Assembly (NCBI RefSeq): GCF_037126465.1
Contig: NC_088201.1
Coordinates: forward strand, 67,168,879 to 67,232,878
From: Ornithodoros turicata
Lineage: Eukaryota > Arthropoda > Arachnida > Ixodida > Argasidae
Length of the DNA: 64,000 nt
Direction: 5' to 3'
This document shows positions 20,991 to 31,748 of the stretch, in pieces. The translations under genes were made by a program, and so were the position numbers. The notes under the pieces are model-generated. The model ran no database searches. It saw nothing but the letters and a program-made list of their open reading frames with translations, and was not told the origin of the DNA. Position 1 is the stretch's first letter. Each line of letters opens with the position of its first letter.

Positions 20991-21084
20991 TTCACCTTGC
21001 GAATCTAACGCGGGCGTAATTATGCTACTTCTACCTGCGAGATTCGCGTTATGTTTAGACAGAAGGTCAGGATCTATCTGGTCC

Positions 21085-22717
21085 ATTTGTGTAACACCTG
21101 TAACTTAAATCTGAGAGTGCATCCTAAGATTCCAATCATTGCACACAATGCCAACTATGACTTGAGTTTTCTTCTGTCTCACTTGCATTTGCTTAAGAAA
21201 GTGGACATAAATGTGATTGCCAGTAGCTCCCAAAAATCCAAAGGTATAGACGTTGGTTCCTACCGATTCCTAGATTGTTTAAACTTTCTGAATGCAAGTC
21301 TTGAATCATTGGTGAAAAATCTGGTGAGAAATCTGAAGACAACTTTCGTTGCCTTCGTGATTTTTTTCCAAACGAAGAACACTTTCAACTAGTTGTTCGC
21401 AAATGAGTGTTTTGTTACAGTTTTGTCATCACTTTCGAAGCCTACAATGAGCTTTCTCTACCTTCTCGAAATCAATTCTTCAACACCTTGAATGGAACAG
21501 AAGTAAGTGAAGAAGATTATTGCCATGCAAAACGAGTCTTTGAAAAATTTCAACTCCGTAATCTGGGTGAGTATTCAGATCTATACTTACTCACAGATAC
21601 GCTGCTTTTAGCAGACGTGTTTCAGAGCTTTCGCAAGTGGACGCTTGACTTTCACAAGATTGAACCTTTTCACTTTTTGTCTCTTCCCGGATTAAGCATG
21701 TCTTGCGTGCTAAAAATTAGTAAAGTAGAGCCAGAGTTGATTCACGACCCTGACGCCTACCTACTGATTGAGAATGGTATATGAGGAGGTATTACACAGT
21801 GTTCACTGAGGAAAGCGACCGCAAACGTACCAGGAACACAGCAGTTTGACCCCGAAAGGCGAAGTAGTTTGATCCACTACATAGACGTTAATGGGCTTTA
21901 CGGCTCAGTAATGAGAGAGCCACTACCTTACGGAGGTTTCGAGTGGCTCACAGAGGATGAAATCGCGAACTTGGATATAATACACCTCCCAGATGACGCG
22001 CCTGTAGGTTACTTCCTCGAGGTAGATCTAGCATATGACAAAGAAATTCACCAACGTCACAGATGTCTGCCAGTTGCCCCCGAGAAAATGTCAGTTCCCC
22101 ATGATCCGCTGTCAGAGTATCAAAAAGAATTGATGAGGAAGTTTCACCTTCCTCTGAAGGCTACCGATGCAAAATTACAGTTGACATTATTCGACAAAGA
22201 AAGATATTTTTTGCACTATCGCAATCTGCAGTTGTATTTGCATTTGGGCTTGCGACTCACCAAAATCCACAGGGTTCTAAAGTTCAATCAAAAGACCTTT
22301 CTCCGATCCTATGTGGACTTCAATCACGATCTTCGAAAATGAGCTATGAATGCATTCTAGAGCTCCCAAGCTCACATTGCAATTAATAGCGTGTATGGAC
22401 GTTCGTGTATGCAGGTGAGAAAGTTTGTCCACTGTCGTCTTACAGTAACCGACGAACAAGCGCTCAAACTCCTATACAAGCCAAACCTAAAGGAGTTCCG
22501 ACCGCTGAATTCGCATGTCATCCTCTTCCAATTCTCTCAAGTTGTGCTCCGCATGAGACAGCCACTGTACCTAGGATTTGCAATATTGGAACTGTCCAAG
22601 CTGAGGATGTTTGACTTTTACCACAACCATCTTCTTCCTGTAGCTCCAGATACGAGACTGTTGTATATGAACATAGATCCCTTCATCATAATGTTGAATG
22701 AAGAGAAAGCACTTCTC
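21085..22717 (+). pseudogene. Protein-primed DNA polymerase B, 5' part (copy B)
   Basis: ExoII 'IIAHNANYDLSFLL', ExoIII 'LYLLTDTLLLADV', the exo-pol linker 'GGITQ', palm motif A 'YIDVNGLYGSV', 'LRLTKIHRVLKF', and motif B 'NSVYGRSCMQVRK' all appear in order, matching copy A wherever both exist. The motif C region reads 'LLYMNIDPFIIML', in which the first metal-binding Asp is not present. An in-frame TGA lies at 21782-21784, with frame breaks near 21390 and 22342-22390. Exo I and the N-terminus are lost where the Penelope-like element abuts. The gene is cut at 22718 by a copia LTR and resumes at about 26973. Confidence 0.88.
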
Positions 22718-23322
22718 TGTTGAACAAGGACCAGTGAACCCTACTGTTCTGTTCGCTGACTGCGGACCGAGTGGCAGAAGCCGAATGGGTAGGCGCGCGC
22801 ATTCGGTCAGTCAGCCGTTTATTTCGTCCTCTTTAGAGGCAAAAACGAAACCAAGTGTCAGCTGGGTTGAACATCGTCAACGAACATACTCCCCCTCAAA
22901 CTAGCTGACAGGACGTTACAAGAAACACTAGTAATACCAGAAAAACCGAAAAACACGGAAGGAAAAAGGAAGAGTCTGTGAGGTAATATTCATGTGAGGT
23001 AAAGTCCGAAACCTTGGGCACAGAAGGCATTTTTGGCGCGCAGTACAGGTTTAGTGAGGGAGTCTGCGATCATGACGTCGGTTGGGATGAATGACAAACT
23101 GAACTGCTTGCTCTCGATCTCGTTCCGGGCGTAGAGGTACTTCAACTGTATGTGCTTGGTCCTCTGGTGATATACGGGATTCTCTGCCAGTTTCCGAAAG
23201 AAGAATGCCAGAAGGATTCTCTGCCAGTTTCTAGAAGAAGAATGAGTGTCAAGTGGGGGCTTCTGCCACTCGGTCCGCAGTCAGCGAACAGAACAGTAGG
23301 GTTCACTGGTCCTTGTTCAACA
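22718..23322 (+). repeat. Copia 5' LTR with 65-bp perfect terminal inverted repeats
   Basis: 605 bp, starting TGTTGAACAAGG and ending CCTTGTTCAACA. The first 65 bp (22718-22782) are exactly mirrored by the last 65 bp (23258-23322). LTRs normally have inverted termini of only a few bases. Confidence 0.88.
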
Positions 23323-23323
23323 A

Positions 23324-23338
23324 GGGTTATGGGCCCAG
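23324..23338 (+). promoter_or_regulatory. Copia primer-binding site (initiator tRNA-Met half)
   Basis: 'GGTTATGGGCCCAG' lies two bases after the LTR end. It matches the site Drosophila copia uses to pair with the internal half of initiator tRNA-Met. Confidence 0.75.
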
Positions 23339-23413
23339 AAGCGTAGCCATAGGTGCTGGAATAGGGAGCCCAAGTTATTGAATCGCTGCTTCGACGGACT
23401 TCCGTTTACTCCT

Positions 23414-24235
23414 TCGGCGCCGCCACGAGATACGATGGAAGAAGTTATGAAGAGCACCCACATCGAGAAGCTTGAAGGGTGCAATTACCCTACGTGGAGG
23501 TTCAAGGTATCGCTCTACCTGAAGACGAAACAGTTGTGGACAGCCATCGAAGATGACCCACCCACGGCTACGGACGCGAGAACCTCATGGAATAAGAAGG
23601 ACCAAGAGGCCCTCAACATAATCGTCCAGACGCTCTTTGCTAATCAAACTACCTACGTCATCAACAAACGACCGCAAAAGGCGCTTGGAATCGCTTGGAA
23701 CAAGTCAACCGAGGAAGGGTACTCGAGAAGAAGCTAGCCCTTCGACGTGAACTTAACTCCGTGAGGTGGGGCAATGCAGCGACTGCTGTCCGGTATATGC
23801 AACGAGTCGAATCACTTGGAGAGCAGCTTCGAGTCCTCGGAGACGGGATTGAAGACTCTGAGATCGCTTCAATCGCTATACAGGGATTGCCCAAGTCCTA
23901 CCACGGCGTGGCACGAACCTTTGATGTTTGTTCGGCCTCTGACCTTACCCCAGAGAAGGTAAGGTACGCCCTCCTACGTGAGGAACAACGACAAATCGGC
24001 AATGAGGTCACTGATGAAGCTGCCTTTAAGGTGCAAGGTTATCGCAAGCGGAAAGAGGAAGCCCGACCAAAATGTTACCACTGTGGTAAACCAGGGCATA
24101 TAGCAAGGAACTGCTACTCCAACGGAGGTACATCGTCTAGGACCCCAACGCAAGGCGGAAACTTCAGAGGGCGAGCCCCGGTCCGTGGACACGAGGAACC
24201 CAACAAAGGGCAAGATTTGCAAGGACTGATGACGA
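23414..24235 (+). pseudogene. Copia Gag with CCHC zinc knuckle
   Basis: Starts with Met at 23414 followed by 'HIEKLEGCNYPTWRFKVSLY', the classic copia Gag opening, then 'LWTAIEDD'. The frame shifts near 23700 into 'RELNSVRWGN', 'IASIAIQGLPKSYHG' and a CCHC knuckle 'CYHCGKPGHIARNC' near 24075-24116 for RNA binding. A small deletion between 'GIAWNK' and 'LRRELNSV' explains the frame change. Confidence 0.88.
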
Positions 24236-24903
24236 CGAGTTGGTCAACGATGAGCGAGACTTCGCCTTGCGGACCTCGTCGCATGAAAACCCCGAGCCGG
24301 GCACCGGGTGGTGAATTGATTCAGGGGCGAGCAGCCACATGACCATGTGCAAAGACATCCTACGAGACTTCAGAGAAGGCAGTACCAAGACAATAGCTCT
24401 TGCTGATGGTACAGAGATTGATGCCAAGGAAATTGGTACAGTGGTATTCAACGTCACAAAAGATGGACAACAAAACAGGCTAACGGCGACAGACGTACTG
24501 TACGTGCCCAGTATGGAGGACAACTTGATATCGGTGTCCAAGCTAACGGACAAAGGCATGAACGTCAGCTTCTCAGGAGAAGGGTGCACAGTATACCAAA
24601 ATGGGAACTTCGTATTCGAGGGAAAGAAGGTCGCAGGGATGTACAAGATGCAAGCGGAAGTCGTAACTCCGAGGGAGCAAGCAAATAAAACAGAAGACAG
24701 TTCTGCGGCAGGATGGCACCGGCGCTTGGGTCATATAAACTACGATACTCTCCATGACATGGCCCGAAAAAGGGTCGTACAAGGGCTCCCAAGCCCGCTG
24801 TCGTCGACCAATCATCGTTGTGAGCACTGCGTGCTGGGAAAATGCACAAGATTGCCTTTCAAATCAACCGCAAACTCCCCTAGGCAGAGGATACATGATC
24901 TAC
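24236..24903 (+). pseudogene. Copia protease and pre-integrase region
   Basis: The aspartic protease active site 'IDSGASSHMT' is encoded at about 24312-24341, preceded by an in-frame TGA where the family usually has a sense codon. 'VLYVPSMEDNLISVSKL' and the integrase zinc region 'WHRRLGHINYDTL...CEHCVLGKCTRLPF' follow. Sequence similarity stops at 24903, the left edge of a TIR element, before the catalytic core of integrase. Confidence 0.82.
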
Positions 24904-26794
24904 CCCAGGCAGAAATCTGGAATGGGACCATTTCAAAATGGTTTAACGAACTGGTCCCACTCTGGTCCCACCCTAGTAATGGTCCCACTCTGGTCCCACT
25001 TGCCAAGTGGTCCCATAGGGGACCAGTTCGTTAAACCACTTCAGAATGGGACCACTCTGGAGTGGGACCACTTCAAAGTGGTTTATTGGACAGGTCCCAC
25101 TTTGAGTGTGTCCCACTTAGTGACTGGGACCAGTTGAAAGTGGAACCAGCTTCACGATGGTCCCACTTGAACTGGAACCAGTGGAATTGATCCAGTGGTC
25201 CCCTCTGCTAAGTGGTCCGGGATCCGGCCACTTAGCAGCTGGGGCCACTGAATGCATGACTGAAAATAATGCGTAGAAATGCACATATTGCTCAAGTAAA
25301 TACCGTTTATTCTGCTAGCATACACTGAGCAGAAAGAAATAATCAATACATTTCTACATGTTCATACTACGTAGTATAAGTCTGATCACTCACTGTGTCT
25401 TGACAAAGCATACGCCTGACTGTGCGATGCACTCACGGACCACGGGGAGCTTTCGTTCGTTGGCCACCTCACATCTTGTATTTTCTTAGAGAAGATGACA
25501 CATGACACGATCCTGTTTTCCATGCAGGTCGCGACACCCCCTTCCTCTTCACCGTACGTTCGGAATCTTCTTATTCTGTTTCTCTTCAAGTTCCACCTAA
25601 GTTTCTAAAATGAAACATGTATTTAATAGCAATCAAAACATCACGGTCATCACTCATACCTGCAAACATTCGCGACGTGCAGTCCGATTGGCGTTTCACA
25701 GTGCGTTTTGCCCCTACGCCGTTTAGGTCTTCTTGGCGTCAAAACTCTTCCGGGAAATCAACAATGTGTTGCACAGGAACCATTGAATCGCATTGTCTTA
25801 CAAAGCCCACTAAAACACACGTAAATACTGCACAGGAGATACACCATCCTTGCGACGGCAACTGAAGACCAAACCAACTTCCTGCGACGCGTTCAACTCT
25901 CCAACTGCCTTGCCACCTGTCACTCTCGCCCTCTCCTCTCTCTCTCGGCTCTCGCTGTTTGAAGTTTGAAGTTTGAATTTGTAGCCGCCGTAGCGTCTCC
26001 ACATTGCATCAGTCTCTGCAGTTACCTTTTCTTTTTCTTTTTTTCGTTGTCTTTCTTCTAGTTATTTAGCTTAATTTTTGTTGTTGTTGAGATGTATTTT
26101 TTATCTTTCTGTTATGATATGCACCTTCAGATGAGAATATGTGCTCGAATTGGAGTTACAGGGATACAGCATATATTTGATCGCAGACGCACACACCTGG
26201 ATAAACAGCAATAAAAAGAGATCATGCATGTGCTAAAATAGATCAGAGTAATAGATCAAACAAAACCAGAAGGATATATGGCAAGTGTGGACAAGATGAA
26301 ATCTCAAAGGGGAAAGCTGGGAAGCTGCCCAACTTGGAGTCTCAAGTGACCATTCTGGGAACAAAATGATACCTGTGAGGCTCCAGCTGGAAGTGCTGGA
26401 ACCATCTGAGCCCAAAATGGAACCCGCTTAAAGCCAGAGTGGGAACCACACACACCACTTTGGCACCCTTCTGGGCCCAGAATGGAACCCACTTAAAGCC
26501 AGAGTGGGAACCACACGCCACTTTGGCACCCATCTGGGCCCAGAATGGAACCCGCTTAAGGCCAGAGTGGGAACACTGCACCACTTTGGGACCCATCTGG
26601 GCCCAGAATGGAACCCAGTTAAAGCCAGAATGGGACCACTAACGCCACTTGGGGACCCATCTGGGACCAGAATGGAACCCGCTTAATGCCAGAGTGGGAC
26701 CATTAATACCACTTGGGGACCCATCTGGGACCATTCAAGTGCAAATGGAACCACTTGGGGACCATTCGGGAACCAGTCCTCATTTCTGCCTGGG
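24904..26794. mobile_element. TIR element with dense GGGACCA/TGGTCCC subterminal repeats
   Basis: The ends are 'CCCAGGCAGAAAT' and its complement 'ATTTCTGCCTGGG'. The left 360 bp alternates GGGACCA and TGGTCCCA words on both strands; the right end has about five 64-bp repeats (26400-26700). The interior, 25270-26300, has no recognisable transposase. Dense short subterminal repeats resemble transposase-binding arrays. No convincing target duplication, so the superfamily is unassigned. Confidence 0.7.
26400..26720 (+). repeat. About five tandem ~64-bp repeats
   Basis: 'AATGGAACCC' recurs near 26416, 26481, 26543, 26608 and 26671, with 'GCCAGAGTGGGA' and 'CCCATCTGGG' in each unit. Confidence 0.85.
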
Positions 26795-26807
26795 ACTGCA
26801 TATGGAC

Positions 26808-26972
26808 CAATGAACCCTACTGTTCTGTTCGCTGACTGCGGACCGAGTGGCAGAAGCCGAATGGGCAGGCGCGCGCATTCGGTCAGTCAGCCGTTTATTT
26901 CGTCCTCTTTAGAGGCAAAAACGAAACCAAGTGTCAGCTGGGTTGAACATCGTCAACCAACATTCTCGAACT
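26808..26972 (+). repeat. Truncated copia 3' LTR
   Basis: Matches roughly positions 12-190 of the 5' LTR at high identity ('CGGACCGAGTGGCAGAAGCC', 'CGTTTATTTCGTCCTCTTTA'), then stops where viral polymerase coding resumes. Confidence 0.85.
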
Positions 26973-27364
26973 AGCTGACAAGCACCTGGATAACTCTAGT
27001 TATGACCCCAATCATCCACAATATTCCACGAAAAATAAGATGGTACTGGGAATGTTTAAGAACGAGATGCCTCGTGTTCACATTCTCGGATTCTGTTGTC
27101 TAAAACCAAAACTGTACGCTCTCGAACTGACTAGGTAAAGGCAGTACAACCGTGCAAAAGTTGTGAAACATTCTGAAGCAAAGGAGCTTCTTTATTCCAT
27201 GTACACCGATGCTCTTGAGTATGGCAGAATACACACTGTTAAACAGAACCTGATCGTACACAAAGACAAAAGTGTCTCAGTGACAAAGATTGCTCTAACC
27301 CTTTAGAAAGCATTACATTTGTGCAGATGGAACTGAAACGTTCCCTTTTGGTTTTCGCACCTAA
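26973..27364 (+). pseudogene. Protein-primed DNA polymerase B, 3' end (copy B)
   Basis: The C-terminal region resumes after the copia LTR: 'DNSSYDPNHPQYSTKNKMVLG' is split here only by length convention (its parts 'SSYDPNHP' and 'STKNKMVLGMFKNE'), then 'GFCCLKPKLYALEL', and after a frame break the closing block 'KHYICADGTE'. The stop is TAA at 27362-27364. A further break lies near 27137. With 21085-22717 this gives a nearly complete exonuclease-palm-thumb span, but not an active one. Confidence 0.82.
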
Positions 27365-27816
27365 TAATATGTATGAATTAGAGAAGTGTAATCAAGGATG
27401 GAAGCATCACGATGGTAGAGGATGGAAAGTCAATTATCATCACTATAGATGTTGTCCCTTTTTTATTCTTGTGTTTTTGTTCCTAACAAATGTTCAAATG
27501 TTCAACACTAAAGGAGTGTTGACTGTACATATTGTGCACTTATTCAATGTACTTTTGTTTTCTTACATTTGTATTGGATGTGAATGAGAGAGTTGTCACT
27601 TCTTTAAATAATGAAACTTTTTTCAAAGTGCTCGCAAATGTGTAGTATTACCTTGGTATGTACTTTGCAAAACAACTTGCTTCGAGTTCTCTTGTTTTCA
27701 AACTGATGATAAATGAAGAATGTATAATACTTTCACCATTTTTGTGAGCTGTCTGGTGCAATGTATCCTACTTTCTTGCTTAGATGACTAAATAAAGGTT
27801 TGTTTTTTAAAACAAA

Positions 27817-27870
27817 TTTATTCACTTTTAGACTACACTACAATTGTAGTGTAGTTTAAGAGTGAATAAA
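27817..27870. terminator. Hairpin with AATAAA on both strands between convergent viral genes
   Basis: Two 27-bp arms pair at 25 of 27 positions around a central CAATTG. The left arm begins TTTATT (AATAAA on the minus strand), the right arm ends AATAAA (plus strand). It lies between the polymerase stop (27364) and the protease stop (27927), where both transcripts must end, so a bidirectional poly(A) site is the natural reading. Confidence 0.75.
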
Positions 27871-27926
27871 TAAAGTTATCAGTTTTTCTTGGTATTTGTT
27901 TACGCACAAGTATTGCTATCAACTTG

Positions 27927-28259
27927 TCATGTTTGTCTTGTCTTGAGTTTAAAGTTGATGTGTGAGAACCTCCGAGTACACTCTTCAAGCAGAAAACCAC
28001 AGCAGAGAAGACTACCTACATAGAGACAATAAAGACCACAGGTGGCCGACCCGTATCCCTGAAGTCGTTTCCTGTTGTAGTGAAATGAAGTTGCTGGATG
28101 AATGAATTGGTAGAACTCCTTGTATAGTGGTCGCATTCCGTAGCTATCGAAATAAGACATGCTCCAATCGCTAGAGATATACAATAGAGTCCAGTGTTCT
28201 CCCGGGGAAGATCTTGGAGCTGTATTCACCACACAAAGACCCGGTCCAGCTTTTTGCAA
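27927..28259 (-). CDS. Adenain/Ulp1-like cysteine protease (copy B)
   Basis: An open frame of 110 codons with the triad His22 ('GEHWTLLY'), Asp38 ('YFDSYG') and Cys74 ('SATCGLYCLY'). It parallels copy A at 693-1127. It follows the capsid gene by 25 bp on the same strand, repeating the capsid-protease order of copy A. The N-terminus is shorter than in copy A; upstream codons lie in another frame, so a small frameshift may have removed the native start. Confidence 0.83.
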   Translation of the reverse strand: MQKAGPGLCVVNTAPRSSPGEHWTLLYISSDWSMSYFDSYGMRPLYKEFYQFIHPATSFHYNRKRLQGYGSATCGLYCLYVGSLLCCGFLLEECTRRFSHINFKLKTRQT

Positions 28260-28284
28260 TGCAATTACATTTCATTTTGCAATG

Positions 28285-29330
28285 TCAAGCGAAAGTTCCA
28301 CGAAAGCATGTCCTTGTGCAATGCGTCCGAGCAAAAGCTGCATAAAATTCCCATCCTTCCATTTTATTCGTTTGTACGAATTTAACAGGTCTGTCTTTGT
28401 TGATTTCCAGAACACTAGGTGTCTCGGAAACAAAGAGCACTGTGACAGCTTCTATGAGGTTAGCAGCAAATGTCAATGTGAGACTAACATTAGCTTGAAG
28501 CACTGGACTTAGTGACTGCAGCTCCACATCTGGTGTGAGGTGGTAATATAGCATAAATGTCTCTTTTGCGTATGCAGCCGGAGCTAGATGTATATCCTTG
28601 CTCTTAAGTTTGTGAAGCAAATTCATGTATCCCTTTGCATAGATGCTTCGTTGAAAGTCAAAGTCGTCCATGTAGTGTTGACCGCCAACATCGAGCACTG
28701 TTCTTTTGAGCTTAAAATTTTCAAGCTTAAAAGGGTTCCATTCTCTGTGACCCTGATATGCTTCACTCTTGACCATTAATAAGGTCAACTTGGAAGGAAT
28801 TCGTTCACTGTAGAGATCATGAAATATCACCTGAGATTGGTTTGGAGCGATTGTCCTATACTTAATCTCTAAACGTCGAAGAAGGTATGTGGCGGGTGTC
28901 GTTTGAAGTCTTCTTTCAATGCAAACGAGTACGCTTGGAGAAACCTGCACACGTCGGAGGTCGAGCACAATTCGACAAAACTCTATTGTATGCTTTTCAG
29001 TCTCGTTGGGACCAGAGAGCAACCGAAATTCGTCAGTGGCTTGCCTAAGCACCACTCTTATATCAACGTTATTAAGGGCAAATTTTTGTTGTTGACAGAT
29101 ATCACTAAAGATAGGAGAATAAAGATCACAGAGAGTGTATCCTTTGGTGCGTTTATAGCGTGCGAAAAGTCCTTTTGCTTCGCTGGGGATAGCAAAATTT
29201 TCAGATTCTCCCACTGGATCTGGTTCGTAAAGCATTGCAGACAGGGTGTGAGATTGAGTAACATTGTTTGCATTTGTAACAATGTCCAAGTAGGAACAAT
29301 AGGCATAATGTTCGAAATTAGATACCAGTG
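28285..29330 (-). pseudogene. Polinton/adintovirus major capsid protein, C-terminal two-thirds (copy B)
   Basis: Similarity begins near 29330 ('NFEHYAYCSYLDIVTNAN', upstream of the first Met at 29289) and runs to the stop at 28285. Blocks: 'NNVDIRVVLRQATDEFRLL', 'VLDLRRVQVSPSVLV', 'YLLRRLEIKY', 'FHDLYSERIPSKLTLLM', 'SEAYQGHREWNPFKLENF', 'SLTLTFAANLIEAVTVLFV'. Copy A matches from 'TGPGET' onward. The double jelly-roll capsid family assignment is from recognition. The N-terminal part lies at 31440-31727, beyond an insertion. Confidence 0.8.
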
Positions 29331-29335
29331 TAGAG

Positions 29336-31436
29336 TTAGAAAATAGAAGAATTAGAAGAAGATAAATGTGGACATGATGAAAGGGAGAAGTTACAAATGC
29401 TTGTACAGGAATAACCCCTGCTAGAAATGGTCCACCAGCCTCGGTGGCTCAGTCGGTAGCGTGTTCGCCTTCTGATCGCGGGTTCAAACCCGGCCGAGGA
29501 CGCCAGCAACTTGATGGCAGGATACAAGTTGCTTAGACACACCTTCTTCGGCGAGGGACGTTAAATACGGGGTGCGGTGTGATGAGCTTTTACCGCACGT
29601 TAAAGAACCCACAGGTGGGCAAAAGCAATCCACAGACCGACCGCTGTGGCGTCGCTCATGATCTCAGTTGTCTCGCGACGTAAACACCCAATTATTTATT
29701 TATTTATTTAGAAATGGTCCCACTGAAAATTTCTCGAAAAGCTCATTGAATTCAATTGGACGTCTTTCAGACAGGCACCATTAAAAAATCCACTGAAATT
29801 CCAATTCCCAATAGTTGATTTGGAACAAATATTATATTGGAAACAACTGGTGTTTTAATTGGGTTTAATGAAAAAGTTAATGAGGTTGAATTCGCGACAT
29901 ATTGAATAGCACTCATTGGAGGTCAGTCTTGAGTCCAATTGAGCCAACGTGCTGCAATAAGGAATTTCCCACTGAAGTAACCCTGATATTCTCCCTGTCA
30001 ATGCACTTTTTTAATGTGTAGTAACATTCAATACCGTTGCTCCTTGTGAAAGTTGCTTTAAAGAGAAGAAAGTTGAAAATATGAAAAATAGCAAGACACA
30101 AAAACGGAAAGTTACAAATGACTTGCACATGTGTGAGTATTCATGGAACTGAGGATCGCTCGCAAGAAACCACATGAAACAATAAATAGCAGGAACAAAT
30201 ACTCAGCATTCAGCACTCACGTGTCGTTGAAGGCGTACCGTTCATAACCAACACACACTACAGCAATCCATGGAGGCTCGTTCTCGCAATGTCCAAACAA
30301 CGAACAGCGCACAACGCTAAGGGCAAAAACTTTGGATATCTTGAAGCACTGAGCTCTTCGACGACCATGTTCTTCTTTGTCTCGTACGACTGCCACCTCA
30401 CGATTTACCGTCTATTCTGACTTTCTTGAGTGAAAATTAACGTCGTATCCTACTTAGGTGAGACTGCGTCCCCATGAGGTGGTGATAGTCACATCGCGAC
30501 AAAGACTCCCTTGCCCACCCCCTCGTACAAGCTCAACCTGCTCGAAATACCATTTCAGAAACACTTCACATAATATTTCAAATACCATTTCAAGAGACGT
30601 CGCTATAGCGTCAGCAGGTACCAAAGCATATTACATACCGTTTCACACAGCGCGGTTGGTAACAGTATCACTAACATACTCCACTTCATCTTGCTATCTT
30701 TCTGTCAGCACTCATAATGCCTGCAGTGGTAAAAGAGTACAAAGAACAGGAACGCCATACTCGTCAACTATGTACCTTAAAGCGGCAAAAATCGTAAAGA
30801 CAAAGCGCGAATTGATGCAGATGCGCGACCATCGTCCTCACAACTCGACGTTTCATAACAGACTAACAGACTCACTATTCCGCTGGCGGCTGGCAGACAC
30901 TTCCACTTCCGTGCAGTGCAGTTATTGCATGAACTGCAAAACAATAGCTTCAAATGGGAGGCGCAATTGTAGGTATACCCCAGCGTCTGTTCCTTTGGGG
31001 AAATATTCAAAAACATTTTAAATCACGCGAACTATTTTGGAGCGCAGATGTGGAATCATGTGCTACGGCGCCAAAAAGGTATCATCTCATTCCTTCAGTT
31101 GGGAATGATCGTGTCTCATTCGTTCACCTTAGATCAATTCATTCAATTGGCTTCGCATTCCTTGTATTGGTGAAGTATCTCATTAAATCGACTGGAAGTC
31201 AGCGTTTCTCATTAGACCAATTCCTTGAATTGGTTCCTTATTCCCTGTGGGCGGCCTTCGTCACACAACATGGTGGAACACGTTGTCGCGAAGGCCGCTC
31301 CCCTGCAAAACTCCCAATTCCCTCAATGAGAAATTCTCCTCTCATGCACTGAATGAATTGGCCGTCTGATTTCACACTGAATCTCATTGGAACTGCGGGA
31401 GAATTCATTGAGATCATGCCTTTTATTTGCAGCAGG
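29336..31436. mobile_element. 2.1-kb insertion inside the capsid gene
   Basis: Capsid coding stops near 29330 on one side and resumes near 31440 on the other. The insert has repeated AATTGAATT/CAATTG words near both ends and no recognised reading frame, plus a SINE at 29434-29708. Termini are not clean enough to name the class. Confidence 0.6.
29434..29708 (+). mobile_element. tRNA-derived SINE with 12-bp target duplication
   Basis: The head resembles a tRNA: A-box 'TGGCTCAGTCGG' and B-box 'GGTTCAAACCC' close by stem 'GCCTCGG...CCGAGG'. The body contains 'CGTTAAAGAACCCACAGGTGG' (unit quoted as 'TTAAAGAACCCACAGG') and the tail is (ATTT)n. Perfect 12-bp repeats TAGAAATGGTCC flank it (29422-29433, 29709-29720). 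Confidence 0.92.
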
Positions 31437-31439
31437 GAC

Positions 31440-31727
31440 GTTGTTAGTTGTCACTGTACTGCCTGCTGTAGTCAATGCTGCGTCTCCATTTTTATGCACA
31501 ACTCTGCATTGAATGTGTAAAAAACTCGTCTGCAGATCAAAGAAGCCGCCACCGACACTTGGAACATTATATTCAATCACGCAGCTCGAAGTAGGTCCAG
31601 AAATAAGGAAAAACTCCACATATTCTGACTTCTCCAGAAAAAAGTTTGTCGGTGGAACAGAAAACAGTTCCAACTGATTTGTAGTGCAGAAGCAAGAATT
31701 TTTATGTACTAAGGCGACGGTAGACAT
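31440..31727 (-). pseudogene. Major capsid protein, N-terminal part (copy B)
   Basis: Starts with Met at 31727: 'CFCTTNQLELFSVPPTNFF' and 'IEYNVPSVGGGFFDL' followed by 'LHIQCRVVHKNGDAA' are the typical N-terminal blocks of the Polinton/adintovirus capsid. Similarity ends at about 31440, where the 2.1-kb insertion begins. The gene lies 22 bp after the core-like gene. Confidence 0.78.
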
Positions 31728-31748
31728 CTTTTTCCTCAGGTGAAAAAG

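Larger units (their letters stand above)
18966..21075 (-). mobile_element. Penelope-like element, internally deleted (copy 2)
   Basis: On the minus strand: an N-terminal segment (about 20990-20620), an early reverse transcriptase segment (20520-20137), a GIY-YIG endonuclease (20086-19367), then a degenerate hammerhead-like motif (19054-18966). The RT palm is missing. The right edge abuts broken viral polymerase at about 21085, so the element probably inserted into or next to that gene. Confidence 0.8.
22718..26972 (+). mobile_element. Decayed Ty1/copia retrotransposon inside viral polymerase
   Basis: 5' LTR 22718-23322, primer-binding site, gag, protease and pre-integrase, then an inserted TIR element (24904-26794), then a truncated 3' LTR (26808-26972). 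Integrase core, RT and RNase H are absent. Viral polymerase sequence lies directly on both sides. Confidence 0.82.

Noticed and set aside
27321..27587. 88-codon plus-strand frame after polymerase
   Set aside because: It begins in the wrong frame of the polymerase 3' end and continues into AT-rich 3' sequence without motifs.
29434..29505. Functional tRNA gene
   Set aside because: It is the head of a SINE with body, tail and target duplication.
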